Shown here: in pieces, positions 12,696 through 30,225 of the stretch
Numbering within the stretch: the first letter of the stretch is position 1
Layout: each line of letters opens with the position of its first letter
NCBI GenBank assembly: GCA_964035545.1
Contig: OZ037766.1
Span: 1,609,501 to 1,669,500, forward strand
DNA from: Bugula neritina
Taxonomy: Eukaryota > Bryozoa > Gymnolaemata > Cheilostomatida > Bugulidae
Length of the DNA stretch: 60,000 nucleotides
Direction of reading: 5' to 3'
Program-made: the position numbers and the translations under genes
The notes under the pieces: generated by a model
The model's database searches: none
Told to the model about the DNA's origin: nothing
What the model saw: the letters and a program-made list of their open reading frames with translations, nothing else

Positions 12696-15665
12696 ATGTT
12701 TAGAGTTATCCTCTCTCTCACAGCTCTGGTTTATGGAGTATTGTGTAAGTACAGCATTGGTTTTGCCATGGGAAAACTGTTCGTTGTAGTTTATAAATGA
12801 TTATATGTTTCATTGTGAATAAGATCTTTTTCGAAATAGAGTTGGTTAAATTAAAATATCTTTATTTTATGTTGATTGAATCCCTGCTGCCATAGTTCTG
12901 GTTGTAGATATAATATTAAATTCAATGTACAAAGAGAAGACATTGTACGTCTGCTATAAAATTGAGATTAGTTTGTATTTGTATTGCGTAGATTGAACTA
13001 TAATATAACCTAATTTTTGAAAAAAAATGAGACATGTACAATAGCCTATCATTAAAGCTAGTAGATTATTGAAAAGATAAGCACAGTTTGGTATCAAGAA
13101 TTATTTCACTCTGACTATAGGAGTTGTCTTTCTCTTACAGCTATCTCCATAACAACTGGCCCATCAGACACAGCTCAAACTGTCGGATCAAAGTTCACAC
13201 TGAAGTGTACTGTTGCAGGACGCACAGATAGTGACGCTGTTATCTGGCGAATGGTAATTGCAGTAACCATCCTATGTTTAATCTAAATGATAATAAGAAT
13301 TATGGAACTTTCATACACGTTACAATTATATGTGGCATGGAACTTCATAAACTGACTTTGAATATTATAGACTCATGTAACCATTCCTTGCATATATAAC
13401 TACCTGTTTACTTTATTACCACAATGCATGCAGTAGAGTTGTCTTCTTTTACAGTACAACAAAACCTCGGGAATTCCCCAGACACTTACACTGGATACGA
13501 TAGAGAAGAACCCTGACCAGTATACTTTAGAAACAGGAGGTTATAATCTGATAGTGAAGAAGGCTACGACTGATGACGATACGGTGTTTGAATGCGAGGC
13601 AGGAGAGTCAAAGGCAGCGAGAGTGTACATCTACGGTTAGTGCACTTACATCTTACATCTACTGTAAATATACTTACATCTCACATCTACGGTAAGTGCA
13701 CTAATATTATATACGATTGTGTTGGCACTTGTGTAACTACACTTCCAAGATTATTATAGTCAATGGGAGGTAATTCCAATTAGTTCTGAAAGCTAGGAAA
13801 AAGTCATTATGCCCAAAACTTGGTGTAACTGTAAGGTGTGGGTTAGATGTATTTTATATAAAGTTCAATTGATGAAGTAGATAAATTGAATTGCCAATTA
13901 TACCAGCTTCCACATGCATAATATAATATATCACTGTTTTCACTCATAGTAAAGAATAATATCAGTTTACAGTTTGCATCATAACATTGTTTAAAACCAC
14001 CAAAACTCTTATAGCACTTTTTTTACCCGTAAACTATACTAAATCTTTTTATCAAAAAATTATGATGCTCTAAATTTTAGGTCACATAAACTAAAAAAAC
14101 AATTACACATTCTTGCTAATTATCACCATATTTTTATAATTTCTTTGGTATATGAAAATATACGGGCAGATGACTTTTGTTCTTTTTAATGAGCTTTAAT
14201 CTACGAAACTTCCAAGATTAACTTCCATAGAAATATCCGTTATTACCAGTAGTTATGTTATATGTTATAGATGATCCAGACAGCATTACCTTAGACTGGG
14301 AGCACAGTGTAAACAAAGCTGGGGCCGTATCTGCTAACCAAGAATATAAGCTAAGATGTAAGACTACGAACAGCTACCCTCCCGCCACCCACAGATATTA
14401 CAAGGATGGAGTGGAACTCAGCAATCAGACTATAGTTTATACTTACAACAATAACACTGAAACAGGTGCACTATATGTATATGTCATGTAACTATATACT
14501 AGAGTATTTCACTGTAACTTCATACTAGAGCATTTCACTGTAACTGCATACTAGAGTATTTCACTGTAACTGTATATACTAGAGTATTTCACTGTAACTG
14601 TATATACTAGAGTATTTCACTTTAACTGTATATACTAGAGTATTTCACTGTAACTGTATATACTAGAGTATTTCACTGTAACTGTATATACTAGAGTATT
14701 TCACTGTAACTGTATACTAGAGTATTTCACTGTAACTTCATACTAGAGTATTTCACTGTAACTGCATATACTAGAGTATTTCACTGTAACTGTATATACT
14801 AGAGTATTTCATTGTAACTGTATATACTAGAGTATTTCACTGTAACGAATATCATACATTACATTTTTATATGTATAATAGGAGATACAGCAATTTATTT
14901 TTTTCATTCCTTTTAGACCACATAGTTGGTTATAGTAATAGGGTGATGGCATTTCACATTTGGTTCAATGTTAAGGCTATAAGTTATATAGTTGCCTGCT
15001 TTCCCATTTTTATTTTTTTGCAAAAATTTGAGAAATGGTGACATTTTGCATTACCATTTAACAAAAGCAACAATGTTTGAATATACATTATATATGTACT
15101 GTGTGCATGTAATATATACCAACTAACTACTTTTAAAGCAAAATGTTCCACCATTTAGCTTTTGAATTTTAATATTGATGTAACTCATATTATAGCAATT
15201 ATTTAGACTTATAGCACATACCATATACATAGAGTATCTAGATTATAGCGTATCACATAATTTGTTACAGGGTATGGAGATGTGACCAGCTTTATGCCAT
15301 TTACTCCAACCAGCTCAGACGTAGACGGAAATATCAACGTGAGATGTGAGGCAGATTTGTACATCAAGAAGAATGTCATGTCCGTTTCTTTTGGAATCAA
15401 TGGTATGCATTCAGCGATTGGCTAATGTTCTCTAATCTGTAACATTATTGGCTAATTGTCATTTTGACTAATTGACTCCAATCTGAACTTTTAACATCAA
15501 GCTTGCAGGCTTGAATTAGTGAAACGCTCTAGACTGCATGTAAACCTGGTAAAGCTGCTTCACAATGATCATTGTGCAAATATTTCAGGTTCACCAAAGA
15601 CCCACACTCTAGGACTTGGAGCTCTGCTTGCCATGGTAGCCAGCTTTCTTATCTCTCAACACTAA
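12696..15665 (+). CDS. Two-Ig-domain surface protein, probably GPI-anchored (plus-strand paralog)
   Basis: Six exons: 12696-12744, 13141-13253, 13455-13635, 14271-14465, 15271-15402, 15589-15665, giving 248 aa. Exons 4, 5 and 6 (195, 132 and 77 nt) have exactly the lengths of those in the minus-strand paralog, and all phases agree. Residues 1-16 are a signal peptide. Ig domain 1 has Cys39, Trp52 and Cys101 in a D-x-T-V-F-x-C setting; domain 2 has Cys144 and Cys205 with Tyr replacing the core Trp. The C-terminal 20 or so residues are hydrophobic and end at the stop, suggesting GPI anchoring. Exon 4 is nearly identical in DNA to the paralog's although the rest of the protein has diverged. Function is not known. 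Confidence 0.85.
14490..14846. repeat. ~28-bp minisatellite in intron 4 of the plus Ig gene
   Basis: About 13 copies built from TATACTAGAGTATTTCACTG followed by TAACTGTA, with short TA length variants. It starts about 25 bp after the exon 4 donor. Confidence 0.95.
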
Positions 15666-16020
15666 AGAGCCAGAAGACGCAATAATCACATTTATATTAC
15701 ACTGCTTAATGTTCTTTTTTCATAGAATTAATTATTTTACTGTTCTGAAGCTAATATAACATAAATTTATTGATAATTTTCAAAAGGCTTTACTAAGGTG
15801 CTGTCTACTTTTATTATATATATAGTGATCACATATATGCTGCATTGAAACTTAGGGCTTGACTTAGGAGTGGTACAACTTCATTATGACAGCCATAAGT
15901 TTAATTGCAAGCAACTTTCGAAAACATTCATTTATTGCAAATTATTTTAAATACTTTTCACAAAACAGATGATGTTTATGATGACATTGTACGTATGTAG
16001 TTTAATACCTGCTCTGTAAA

Positions 16021-16026
16021 AATAAA
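16021..16026 (+). terminator. Polyadenylation signal AATAAA, plus Ig gene
   Basis: A canonical AATAAA lies 356 bp after the stop codon of the plus-strand Ig gene, in an otherwise featureless AT-rich 3' region. Confidence 0.4.
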
Positions 16027-16212
16027 TTCTTCATATACCCGTATGTTATGACTTGTGGTACTATTTTGCAATCACATTTTGCTTAAATTACTGAAATTGC
16101 GAAGCGGGTGACCAAGCCTAACAGAAATATATCACAGAAATACACACAATTCTTTCCACAATTAACAATAAAGCACATGCAAATAAGTGACTTAAATACC
16201 ATGCCTGCCTAG

Positions 16213-16685
16213 CAGGGTTGGGGTTAATTACATATGAATGTAATTAATTACAATTACATAAGAATTTGTCAATTACAATTATAATTACAGTTGAAATAAA
16301 TGTACTTAATTACAATTACTTTTGTTCTCACAGGAGACAAATAAAAGTTATATTATTTCACTTCTGTGGTCTAACTAACCCGGGCAATTTTGACAACAGA
16401 AAACTTTTCTTGTTCACAACAGTAACTAATAAGGTTATAAATACATTAAATTAATCTGAACTTTGTATTAAACAGTAGGCAAGGCAGGAAAAATATGAAT
16501 TTTCTAAGATTTAAAAATTTGAAGTAATTGTTATGTAATTATAAAGTAATTGTAAAGTTCAATTATATTAGCAATGTAATTAATTACAATTACATTTTTT
16601 ATACATCAATTACAAATTACATTCAATTACTTGAAAAAATGTAATCAATTACAACCAATTACAAATTACAATTACCCCAACCCTG
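16213..16685. mobile_element. hAT-like MITE
   Basis: A 473-bp non-coding element has terminal inverted repeats: it begins CAGGGTTGGGGTTAATTAC and ends with the complement of CAGGGTTGGGGTAATTG. The flanks are CTGCCTAG (16205-16212) and TTGCCAAG (16686-16693), an imperfect 8-bp target-site duplication (6 of 8 match). CAG termini and 8-bp duplications are typical of hAT transposons. The inside is AATTAC-rich subterminal sequence with no transposase. Confidence 0.85.
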
Positions 16686-16693
16686 TTGCCAAG

Positions 16694-17193
16694 GAAATGT
16701 TGATGCAGAAAAGGTATTTATTCAAACTATTGTAAAACGAGACGCGTATTATTCGATAAGTGATTTCTTTGTTGAGGAAAACGTTGGAGGTTAAACCGAA
16801 TAAATGTGCAGAGTTATGTAGAGTTTAAATATTTTATTAGTACAATCAAAAAATGCAAGTTTGAGTTACATAATTTCCATGGAGTAGAATGCACCAGCTT
16901 TACATGTACACACATGAATACAGTAACTGAACACTTCAATACCGTATCTGATATTGTAGCAGTGTACAGAGTAGTGGATATTGTAATGTACATAGGAAAG
17001 GGATCTTTTAACTCAAAATATATCAACAATTGAAAAGAACAGCTTTGTCATACCTTTCTAATATAATAACCATAATTATAAGTTCCCAACAGTTTCACGA
17101 CTAAATTAAAAAAATTCCCCTAGACAGAGCAGCCTGTGCTAAGCTATCTGATTGGTTGACTTGATCTAATCCAATATTCTATTGGACTAATAT
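16694..17193. other. Gene-free stretch before the PSMD3 stop codon
   Basis: Nothing recognised apart from what may be the PSMD3 3' untranslated region on the minus strand. Confidence 0.4.
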
Positions 17194-19886
17194 TTAGAAT
17201 CCATCGAAATCTTCGTCGGCTATCTCCTTGGCACTCTCTAGCTCCAGCTGTTCTCTCTCACGTCTCTCGTCGGCAGATTCGAGGTCTTTGTTGTACGACT
17301 TCGGGGGGAACCTCATTGCCATGACGGAGCTGTTGTGTACGTCTAGACAGAACGTTATACGCTGATGGAAGGCTGCCATAGGCTCCTTTGTGCTGTATAT
17401 GTCTGGGTTCTCTTTCGACTGAACGTAACCTGTCAGAGAGCATCACACTGCTGCGGTAACTCATATTAAAGTCATTTAGAAACTGTTAAAAATCTATCTA
17501 ACAATAATTAAGATAATTTCCACAACATAGAAGGGCAAAAAGACTGCATACCATAGATTTGTAACCACACTAAGCTGTAGTTGATATTGGTATGATATTG
17601 GTGGAGCTAGTCTTGTATTACCAGAAAATTTAAAATAACAAAAACTAGTCATTAAAAGTTTAAATGAAAGAGTGAAGTTGTCTCACCATGCTCATGGTTT
17701 ATAGTGGCATCAATGACGTTGTCTCTGATAGCCTTAGCTACAATATACTCTGCATCTTCAGGGCTGTCCAGTTGAAGTTTGGTGGCTATATCAGCGAGAG
17801 ATATCTTAGAGTAGGAGATGTTTATCATTCGGACTCCAGTCTTGATGACATTGTGTCGCAGACGTACAATGAGCGTGTAGGTGCCGTCAGCCCGGAACTT
17901 CTCCCCGTGCTGACTCAGCGTGTCCGTAAACTTTGCCAGGTTACCTGCAGGTAGATAATATAGTCACAAGTTACCTGCAGGTAGATAATATAGTCACAAG
18001 TTACCCGCAGGTAGATAAAATAGTCACAAGTTACCTGCAGGTAGATAATATAGTCACAAGTTACCTGCAGGTAGATAATATAGTTACAAGTTACCCGCAG
18101 GTAGATAATATAGTCACAAGTTACCCGCAGGTAGATAAAATAGTCACAAGTTACCCGCAGGTAAATAATATAGTCACAAGTTACCTGCAGGTAGATAATA
18201 TAGTCACAAGTTACCTGCAAGCAATAGAATTGCTACATGTTGCTTACATTGTAATACATTTAGTAAAAGGGAAAAAGCACAAATCAGAAACTCAAAACAC
18301 ATCAAACTAAACAGGGCCACAATTTACGTCTTCATAAAAATTAGAAAAACCAAAACACATCAAATGATGCTATAAAACTGTAAGATAACTGCATTGTTTA
18401 GGCATATGATATACAGACCTGTACGAACAGCCTGTGTGAGTTGGAAGTAGGGGGCGAGAGCCTTCTTGTAGATGGGCTCTCTAAACAACGACCTCTCAGG
18501 TATATCTCCCAGCAGAAGTTCGACTGTCACCGCCAACTTCTGCACGGTCTGTCGGAAACCCGGAGCACCAGACTGGGGAGCCTTTCTAATAGCTTGCAAT
18601 AGGTTCTTGTGAGCGTCAGAGTAGTCTAGCTGAATGGCCTTGATGCGACCCAGATAGTAGAGGAAGCGCGCCCACTCATTGTTGTTCGCCAGTTCAGGAA
18701 ACGCTGACTTTGAGACAAGTTTGTCAGCCTGATCGTAGAGGTCATAGTGAAGGTAGTTTCTCAACAACAGGTTCAGCAAGCTGGCTTGGCCATCAATGTC
18801 TGAATGCAAAGCAGCTGTTCGTAGCCGAGTGTGGAGAAAACTATAAGCAAATATCAGCATGACATATTATATATTTATATATATTAGAAACACAAGTTCT
18901 AGGTTAAGAAGAAAATCGGACTTCCTCTTTCATTTATGATAGAAAATAGTAACATTACAATGTACTAGCTTTAAATAAATCAAAGAATACATTTAAAGCA
19001 GCAAATGATATTTGCAGCTGTTTTACAGGATAATAAATATAGTAACTGCATCAGTAACAGTAAATGTAATTAGGATACTCATACTGACACTCAAACTGTA
19101 ACTGTATGTTATCAATGACATGACTGATTAAATCATTAAATTTAAAAAAAAATTATAAATGAACATTCAAAATTAGAAGGTACAATGACTATGAGTCTGG
19201 GTCTACAGTCACAAGAAATTACATTAGAATCAGTATTTCCAGTTTGAGTTTCAAATCGGTTCTTACCTTCTAATTGTCTCTAGCTGGCCATCTAATTCAT
19301 GAGCTCGGGCATAATAAAAATAACACTTTGCCTGCAAACCATCAAGTGAGCGGCGATTCAACGAGCACAACTTCTCAACTAAAACCTTTGACCAATTCAC
19401 AGCTTTTTCGTGTAGTTGGTTATCAATCAAATAGATGAGAAGCAATAAGCATATATATGTTGAAACCTCTGGTAACAATGGGTGAGCACTTGCTTTAGCA
19501 GAGCGTGGTTGAAACACTAAAGGTTTGCTGTCGGTATCCATGGAGTTAGGTTGCTCTAAATACTGAAGCAACCTGTTTTTGTCATTCGCGGGTGGTGTAA
19601 AATATCCATTAATCAAGGCAACCAACACATTGTGATTTAGTTTTTTTCTTGTAGTAGTAAGCGATCTCAATACACGAGAAACAAACCGCGAATCTTTTAA
19701 TTGAACACTTTTTTCGATTAATTGTATGTGTTGTTTAAGGTCTTCAAGAGTTAAAACATTAGGATCTTTCACTTCTTCAGCCGGGGTCTCTGAGTCTGTG
19801 GGCTTAGAGGCTTCCTCTGCCTTGTTATCTTTACTTTTAATTTTAGAATCTTTCATTTCGACATCTTGCATTTTGTTCGAAACCAT
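17194..19886 (-). CDS. PSMD3: 26S proteasome regulatory subunit 3 (Rpn3, non-ATPase)
   Basis: Four exons on the minus strand: 19886-19267, 18840-18419, 17944-17687, 17429-17194, phases 2, 1, 1, giving 511 aa, slightly shorter than the human protein. Rpn3 is a structural lid subunit of the 19S regulatory particle. Seen: an acidic and lysine-rich N-terminus, then helical repeats in exon 1, a highly conserved block in exon 2 ([41 protein letters not shown]), the PCI domain across exons 2-4, and the C-terminal [14 protein letters not shown] block followed by an acidic end. The first in-frame Met of the conserved N-terminus is at 19886; a second at 19871 is possible. The intron before exon 3 is largely a 30-bp minisatellite that includes the acceptor itself. 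Confidence 0.95.
17941..18220. repeat. 30-bp minisatellite spanning the PSMD3 exon 3 acceptor
   Basis: About nine units; the plus-strand unit is TTACCTGCAGGTAGATAATA followed by TAGTCACAAG. On the gene strand each unit reads CTACCTGCAG|GTAACTTGTG, an acceptor joined to a donor-like sequence. The unit next to exon 3 is the functional acceptor. Units at 18001, 18091, 18121 and 18151 carry CCCGCAG on the plus strand, so on the gene strand their acceptor AG becomes GG. Confidence 0.95.
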
Positions 19887-20267
19887 AATCACTATCAGAA
19901 TGTGCACCCAACACAAAGAGATTTGGTTGTTGTGAGTATCACCACTTCGTCGACTACTAACACTAGTGTTACTATTAATAATAGTATAGACGAAGATCGA
20001 GATGAAAAAAATCTTCAATGACTGGCAAATATAACCGTAGGACCGCAGTAAAAACCCAAATATTTTTTACTAAATTACCGTTGATATGCGCATCGGGAGT
20101 CACGTGAACAACTTTCGTTTCATTCTCCAATCTTAGTGGCTGCAATCATAACACTAATTGTTTGAGAAGCCACTATTGGTGTGAGCGAACAGGAGCGTAA
20201 CTGCTATTGTAGATTTGGCGCTCAAAGTTCCGACATAGTTGTTTAGATTCACTGAAAGGTTTGAAAA
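19887..20267. promoter_or_regulatory. Divergent promoter between PSMD3 and H2A.Z
   Basis: The start codons of the two housekeeping genes are only 381 bp apart in head-to-head orientation. Visible elements are an E-box CACGTG at 20101-20106, a CCAAT near 20127, an inverted CCAAT (ATTGG) near 20175, and TTTGGCGC at 20214-20221, the E2F consensus, close to the histone start. This suits a cell-cycle-linked histone variant and a proteasome subunit expressed in all cells. The transcription starts themselves are not determined. Confidence 0.6.
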
Positions 20268-21954
20268 ATGGTAAGATTTCATCCTAGGTTTATAAGCGCC
20301 CAAGTGTACATCGACTGATAAAATTACAATATTTGGAATCAGTAATATGTGGGCAATCCAGATTCGTTGTCAGAATCCATTTACTCGCAATTTTACTAAA
20401 ACTGTGTTTATTTTGTTAGGCTGGCGGGAAAGCAGGCAAAGACTCTGGAAAAACAAAATTAAAGGCGGTTTCTCGTTCTGCAAGGGCAGGATTACAAGTA
20501 AGTACACTGCAGTTACACACACACACCATTTAAACTTGCACACTCAAGTTGAAGCTTTTATTTAGTTTAGAAATAAAATACTGCTGCTCTTCAATTTCTA
20601 TGACTAGCAGTAGTAGTAGTAGTAGTAGTAGACGCAGTACTACTTGTTGTACTTTCACTTTCACTTTGCATATTATACTTTCAGTCAGACGTACTAAGTT
20701 TAATAGTAATACCAATAGTATTGGATTTCAAGCATAATTGGTATTACTGTATTAGTATTAATATTATAATTATTATTTACTTGTTGTTAGAATTACATTA
20801 ACTATTTACTAGTATTAATTTACTATTAGTATTAGTAATCGTGATATATTAATTTTAAGTTTAACTATTTAATATATTAATAAATATATTCATTATTATA
20901 TTTTTAATTAAATCAGTATTCTATCAGTGTGTTATTGCAATAACTTCAAAAGATAAATACTTTATGATGATGTAGTTAAACTTTAGTACTCACTAGTTTA
21001 TAGTTAGCTTTAAGTTCAAGGTTTAACTTTGAATTTTTACTTTTTTAAAATGAATTAGATTTGTTTATAATATAATGTTCACAAAGTTTGCTATAACAAG
21101 CACATACGGGCTGCTTCCTTGACAATGTAAAGGAACCCTAGGTCTAACTTATAACTTTTCAGTAGTGACCTACCAGACTTGCTTTCATAAGTTCTCTGTA
21201 ATCATATTGTAACGGTAAAGTTTGGCAAAATATAATGTATAATACTGAGGGTGACATTTGTAGTTTCCTGTGGGAAGAATTCACAGGCATCTAAAGGAAA
21301 GAACAACGAGTCATGGGAGAGTAGGAGCTACTGCTGCCGTCTACAGCGCTGCCATTTTAGAGTATCTAACAGCAGAAGTAAGTCGAAGTTTGCTAGATTT
21401 AAATTTTAAATCCCTTACTCAATGATCAGAATCAAGCAGATTATAGTAGCTATAAGTATAGTAAGTAGACTAATGGCGCCTTTAATTGTATGTAAGCACA
21501 TAATCAAGGCGCCCTCGGTCTGAGTGAGGCATGGGCAGGTGTGCTAATCAGTTACTTTTCAACGTGACAATTCGAGTTTTACGATCCGTAATTAACTATC
21601 TTTAGTAATTAAGTTTAATTAATACTTTGTAACTTATAGATGGAGAGCTCCAGTCTCTTGGCAACTTTATGTTGTGTACAAAGTTGTGTGAAAATCGATT
21701 GGATTATTCACACTGAGACAGTCTCTTGTGTGTTTTAACCTACTTCTCTGTCTGTCTAGGTGTTAGAGTTGGCAGGAAATGCTTGTAAAGATATCAAACA
21801 GAAGCGTGTGACGCCACGTCACTTGCAGTTGGCCATCAGGGGAGACGAAGAGTTAGATTTGCTGATAAAGGCAACGATAGCTGGCGGTGGAGTTATCCCC
21901 CACATTCACAAGTCTCTCATCGGAAAGAAAGGATCTCAAAGCACCAAAAACTAG
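20268..21954 (+). CDS. H2AZ: Histone H2A variant H2A.Z/H2A.V
   Basis: Four coding exons: 20268-20270 (the ATG alone), 20420-20497, 21264-21377, 21760-21954, all phase 0, giving 129 aa. The protein starts [12 protein letters not shown] and has the H2A.Z-type histone fold, the [18 protein letters not shown] block and the [30 protein letters not shown] docking region that distinguishes this variant from canonical H2A. It replaces H2A in nucleosomes at promoters and boundaries. Having introns and a polyadenylation signal is usual for this replication-independent variant. The split leaving only the start codon in exon 1 is a conserved design for this family. It is transcribed divergently from PSMD3. 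Confidence 0.97.
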
Positions 21955-23486
21955 GTTGAATTAGTAAACACTAAACAGTACAGTCTCTCAAAATCTGCTT
22001 GTTCTGTTATTCCACAGACAGGAGTGGTTGGTTAGTAGACCACTGTACCATCACCAGGTGTACTACCAGCTCACGGAATGGCCACTTTAATTTATTAGCT
22101 AGTAGCAAGGAGTGTACGGTATTCGTCTGCACAATTTATGTTGAATGTAAATGCTTTAAGATGTGTATAGAACAAGATATTTGTAGATACATATTTCATA
22201 CTCTACTCCAATTATTCTAGTTATAACTGTAAGCCTCACCAATATATTCTACTCGCGTATTAGTTTTTTGCCTTTGTTTCTTCTAACTACTTTACTCTTT
22301 TCAACATCAAAACTGCATTTATTTCTTTTTGTATAAATTTTATTGTATGGAAAAAAAATTAAACAAATAAATATCATATAATCTATTGATACACAATTTT
22401 TATTAATTGCAACTGTTTTTGTGCATGCTTGCAAATAATAATTGCCTTTCATTTAGTTCTTCAGTGAAACTAAAGGCGGTTACATAAGTCAAAGCTAAGG
22501 ATTTATCTTCTTTCTACAAAAAACAAACAACCGTCAGGACTAATAACGAGTTGTCTGCTCACCATGTTTTATGATCAATGGGTCATGTGATGCATCACAT
22601 CCAGCAGTGCACTCAATAATTAAGTTCCCTGGCCGATTTGTGGGAACCATATTCATTTTGATAAACTTTTACTTTATTGTTTACAGTCTTATAAACTGAG
22701 CCTCTGAGCAAATGTGTTAGTATTGGTATAGTAGTATAAAACCAAAATCGTATCCGTAATAATAGTAGTAATTCACTAATTGCGAAGATGATTAAACAGT
22801 AACACTGTCCATCCATCACGATGTCAATGTCAATGTGATTCACTCCGTTTCGCTCATTGTTATTCTCATTATCATTATGTCTATAATGTTGATTATGTCG
22901 TTGTCTGCAATGTTCATCTTAAATTTGACCTTCGTATTTATAATATCAATGTGATAATGATAAATCAGCTCTCACAATCAAAATGCTGCTGCTAGTCTAA
23001 GTCTTGGCAAATTGAAACATTTCTAGGTTCGCTGGGAGTCAGTGTCAGACTTGGAGTGAGTGTCGGTGTCACTCACTCGACGTCAGTTTGACTGTTACTG
23101 TTAGTATTTTAAATCACTATGAGTATGACTATTGTCTGTTTGAGTATCATTATCGTCATCATTAAGACTAAAAGTAAATGTAATACTTATGGTTATAGTT
23201 ATACTTAAACTTAAAGTTAATCCCATGTCTCGTACTCATAGTTAGTAAGTTATAGCTTAAGTTACTGATACTGATAGTATAACTATAAGTATTTGATTTA
23301 ACTTCAAGTCTTGGTACCAGTGGCAGTATGAGTATGGGGAGGAGTGATACTGATAGCAACTTGCATTTTTAAAACTGATATGCATTAGAAAATTAAATAA
23401 ATTTGTCCATTTAGGCTTATAGTTATGTTACTTTACTGTGTATTCTTATTTAGCTAACATTAAAATAATCTGCCTAATAACCTAGC
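21955..23486. other. H2A.Z 3' region and intergenic DNA before HTATIP2
   Basis: No further gene recognised. A canonical AATAAA at 22366-22371 is a plausible H2A.Z polyadenylation signal. The rest is AT-rich sequence with simple variants such as GTTATAGTTATAC and no coding resemblance; the HTATIP2 promoter must lie at the right end. Confidence 0.5.
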
Positions 23487-28708
<5,222 letters not shown>

Positions 28709-30225
28709 TTTAACGTTCTATTGGGGAAATTTTGAAGTGTGTTCAACTAATTGTGGTATATTCAGCTTGTATTAGTATGTGTGCTTTAACATTCACGATA
28801 ACTTCAACACAAGTCTGTATTTCAATAAAATAATATTGTAAATCAAAATCTAATTATAATTTATTTTTGATAATAATACTCAATCTTGCTCTATAAGTTT
28901 CTGTGATGCATCAGGTGACCAATAATTCTCTCAAATATTTTTTATTAATCTCTGCCAGTTGTATAACTTCAAACCATATTTTTAGTTGTTTTTGTTGTAA
29001 TAACAGGCAGGCTTAGCTGAAAACCATTTTCTTAGCTGTTTGCTAGAGGGTTTAAAGCCTTATTTTATTTTAATATTTACTTGAGTTTATAGTATTCACT
29101 TTTGTGTTTTTTTTGCAAGTTTTACTGAGTAATCTCAGGCACTATTTAGCTTAAACTCACACTCATACCTATTTATTAAATTTACATACTCTATTTGTGT
29201 CATTAATTTTGTCTTTTTAAAGTACATTTTATTTCTATGTATTACATTATTTATATAACCACAGAATCATGTTTATTTTAAACGCTATAGTTTTTATTGT
29301 GATCTATGTAAAAATAAACAATCTTTATAACCATGTATAGCCAGAATTGTTGCATAAAGATATTGAAATTGAGATCAAATAGCATTTTAAAAACGGCTGA
29401 TTAAACATGAACTAGTAAAAACTGGCCTATTAGGTAACATATAGAACAGAAACTATCTATAAATATATGCTTACAATATTATTCCTTATGAACTGTCCCC
29501 CTAAATAATATCTCTATTATGACAAAATTTTTAATCAGCTTGTTGAAGCTATAATCAACTACGATTTCTTATATTGCCCCTTCACTGCCCTAAATGCGAC
29601 CATGTTGCGGATGTTATTGGCTATTACTGTTGCTGCAACACAGATGGCTATAAATTATTTTGAACTGAACTTATTTTCCATCTTTTTATGGAGATTTTTA
29701 TTTGAATAATAAAAATTATTAAAACTTATGTCTTATGAGGTCAAAATAATTTTGTCAAATTCCTGGTCAAGCCGATCACTTGCTAAAAAGAGTTACGCTC
29801 TCTTGAATTCTAATGATTCTTCACGGTTCCATTTTAACACTTTCGTTCAAAATGTTGCTGTACAATTAGTTATTTCCGCTCACGCTTTTAGCTCAAATAA
29901 TTTTGTGGGCGCCCAGAGTGAGAGTTTCTAAGAGTTTTGCTGGAAAAAATATTTGAGTAGTTTTGTTAAACGTTAACACAAAATTGAAATTAAACAACAT
30001 TAAATTTTATTTCTCAAACAAAAACTGTGAATGTCACTTTGACTTTTAGTTATAGTGACTTGCACCCACAGTTTGTGAGTTAGTGCCACAAGCTCAAGTG
30101 ACAATCTCTAGTCATACTCATAGTGACTTACTCTTGATATCACGCTCACAGAATTAACTGTTTGGACTGGGTGTAGCCGTAGGCTTAGAGTAAAACTAAA
30201 TATTTATTACTATTACTTATTAGTA
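28709..30225. other. HTATIP2 3' region and DDX49 upstream region
   Basis: AATAAA at 28824-28829 is the likely HTATIP2 polyadenylation signal. The remaining AT-rich sequence contains no gene that I can recognise; short TAGT-rich text lies just before the DDX49 start. Confidence 0.5.

Noticed and set aside
17941-18220. CRISPR-like look of the regular 30-bp repeat
   Set aside because: Copies are directly adjacent with no unique spacers, and the host is clearly an animal.
17915-18310. Repeat-rich frames on both strands over the 30-bp array
   Set aside because: The PSMD3 frame through the array contains TGA in each unit; the open frames are not in phase with any exon.
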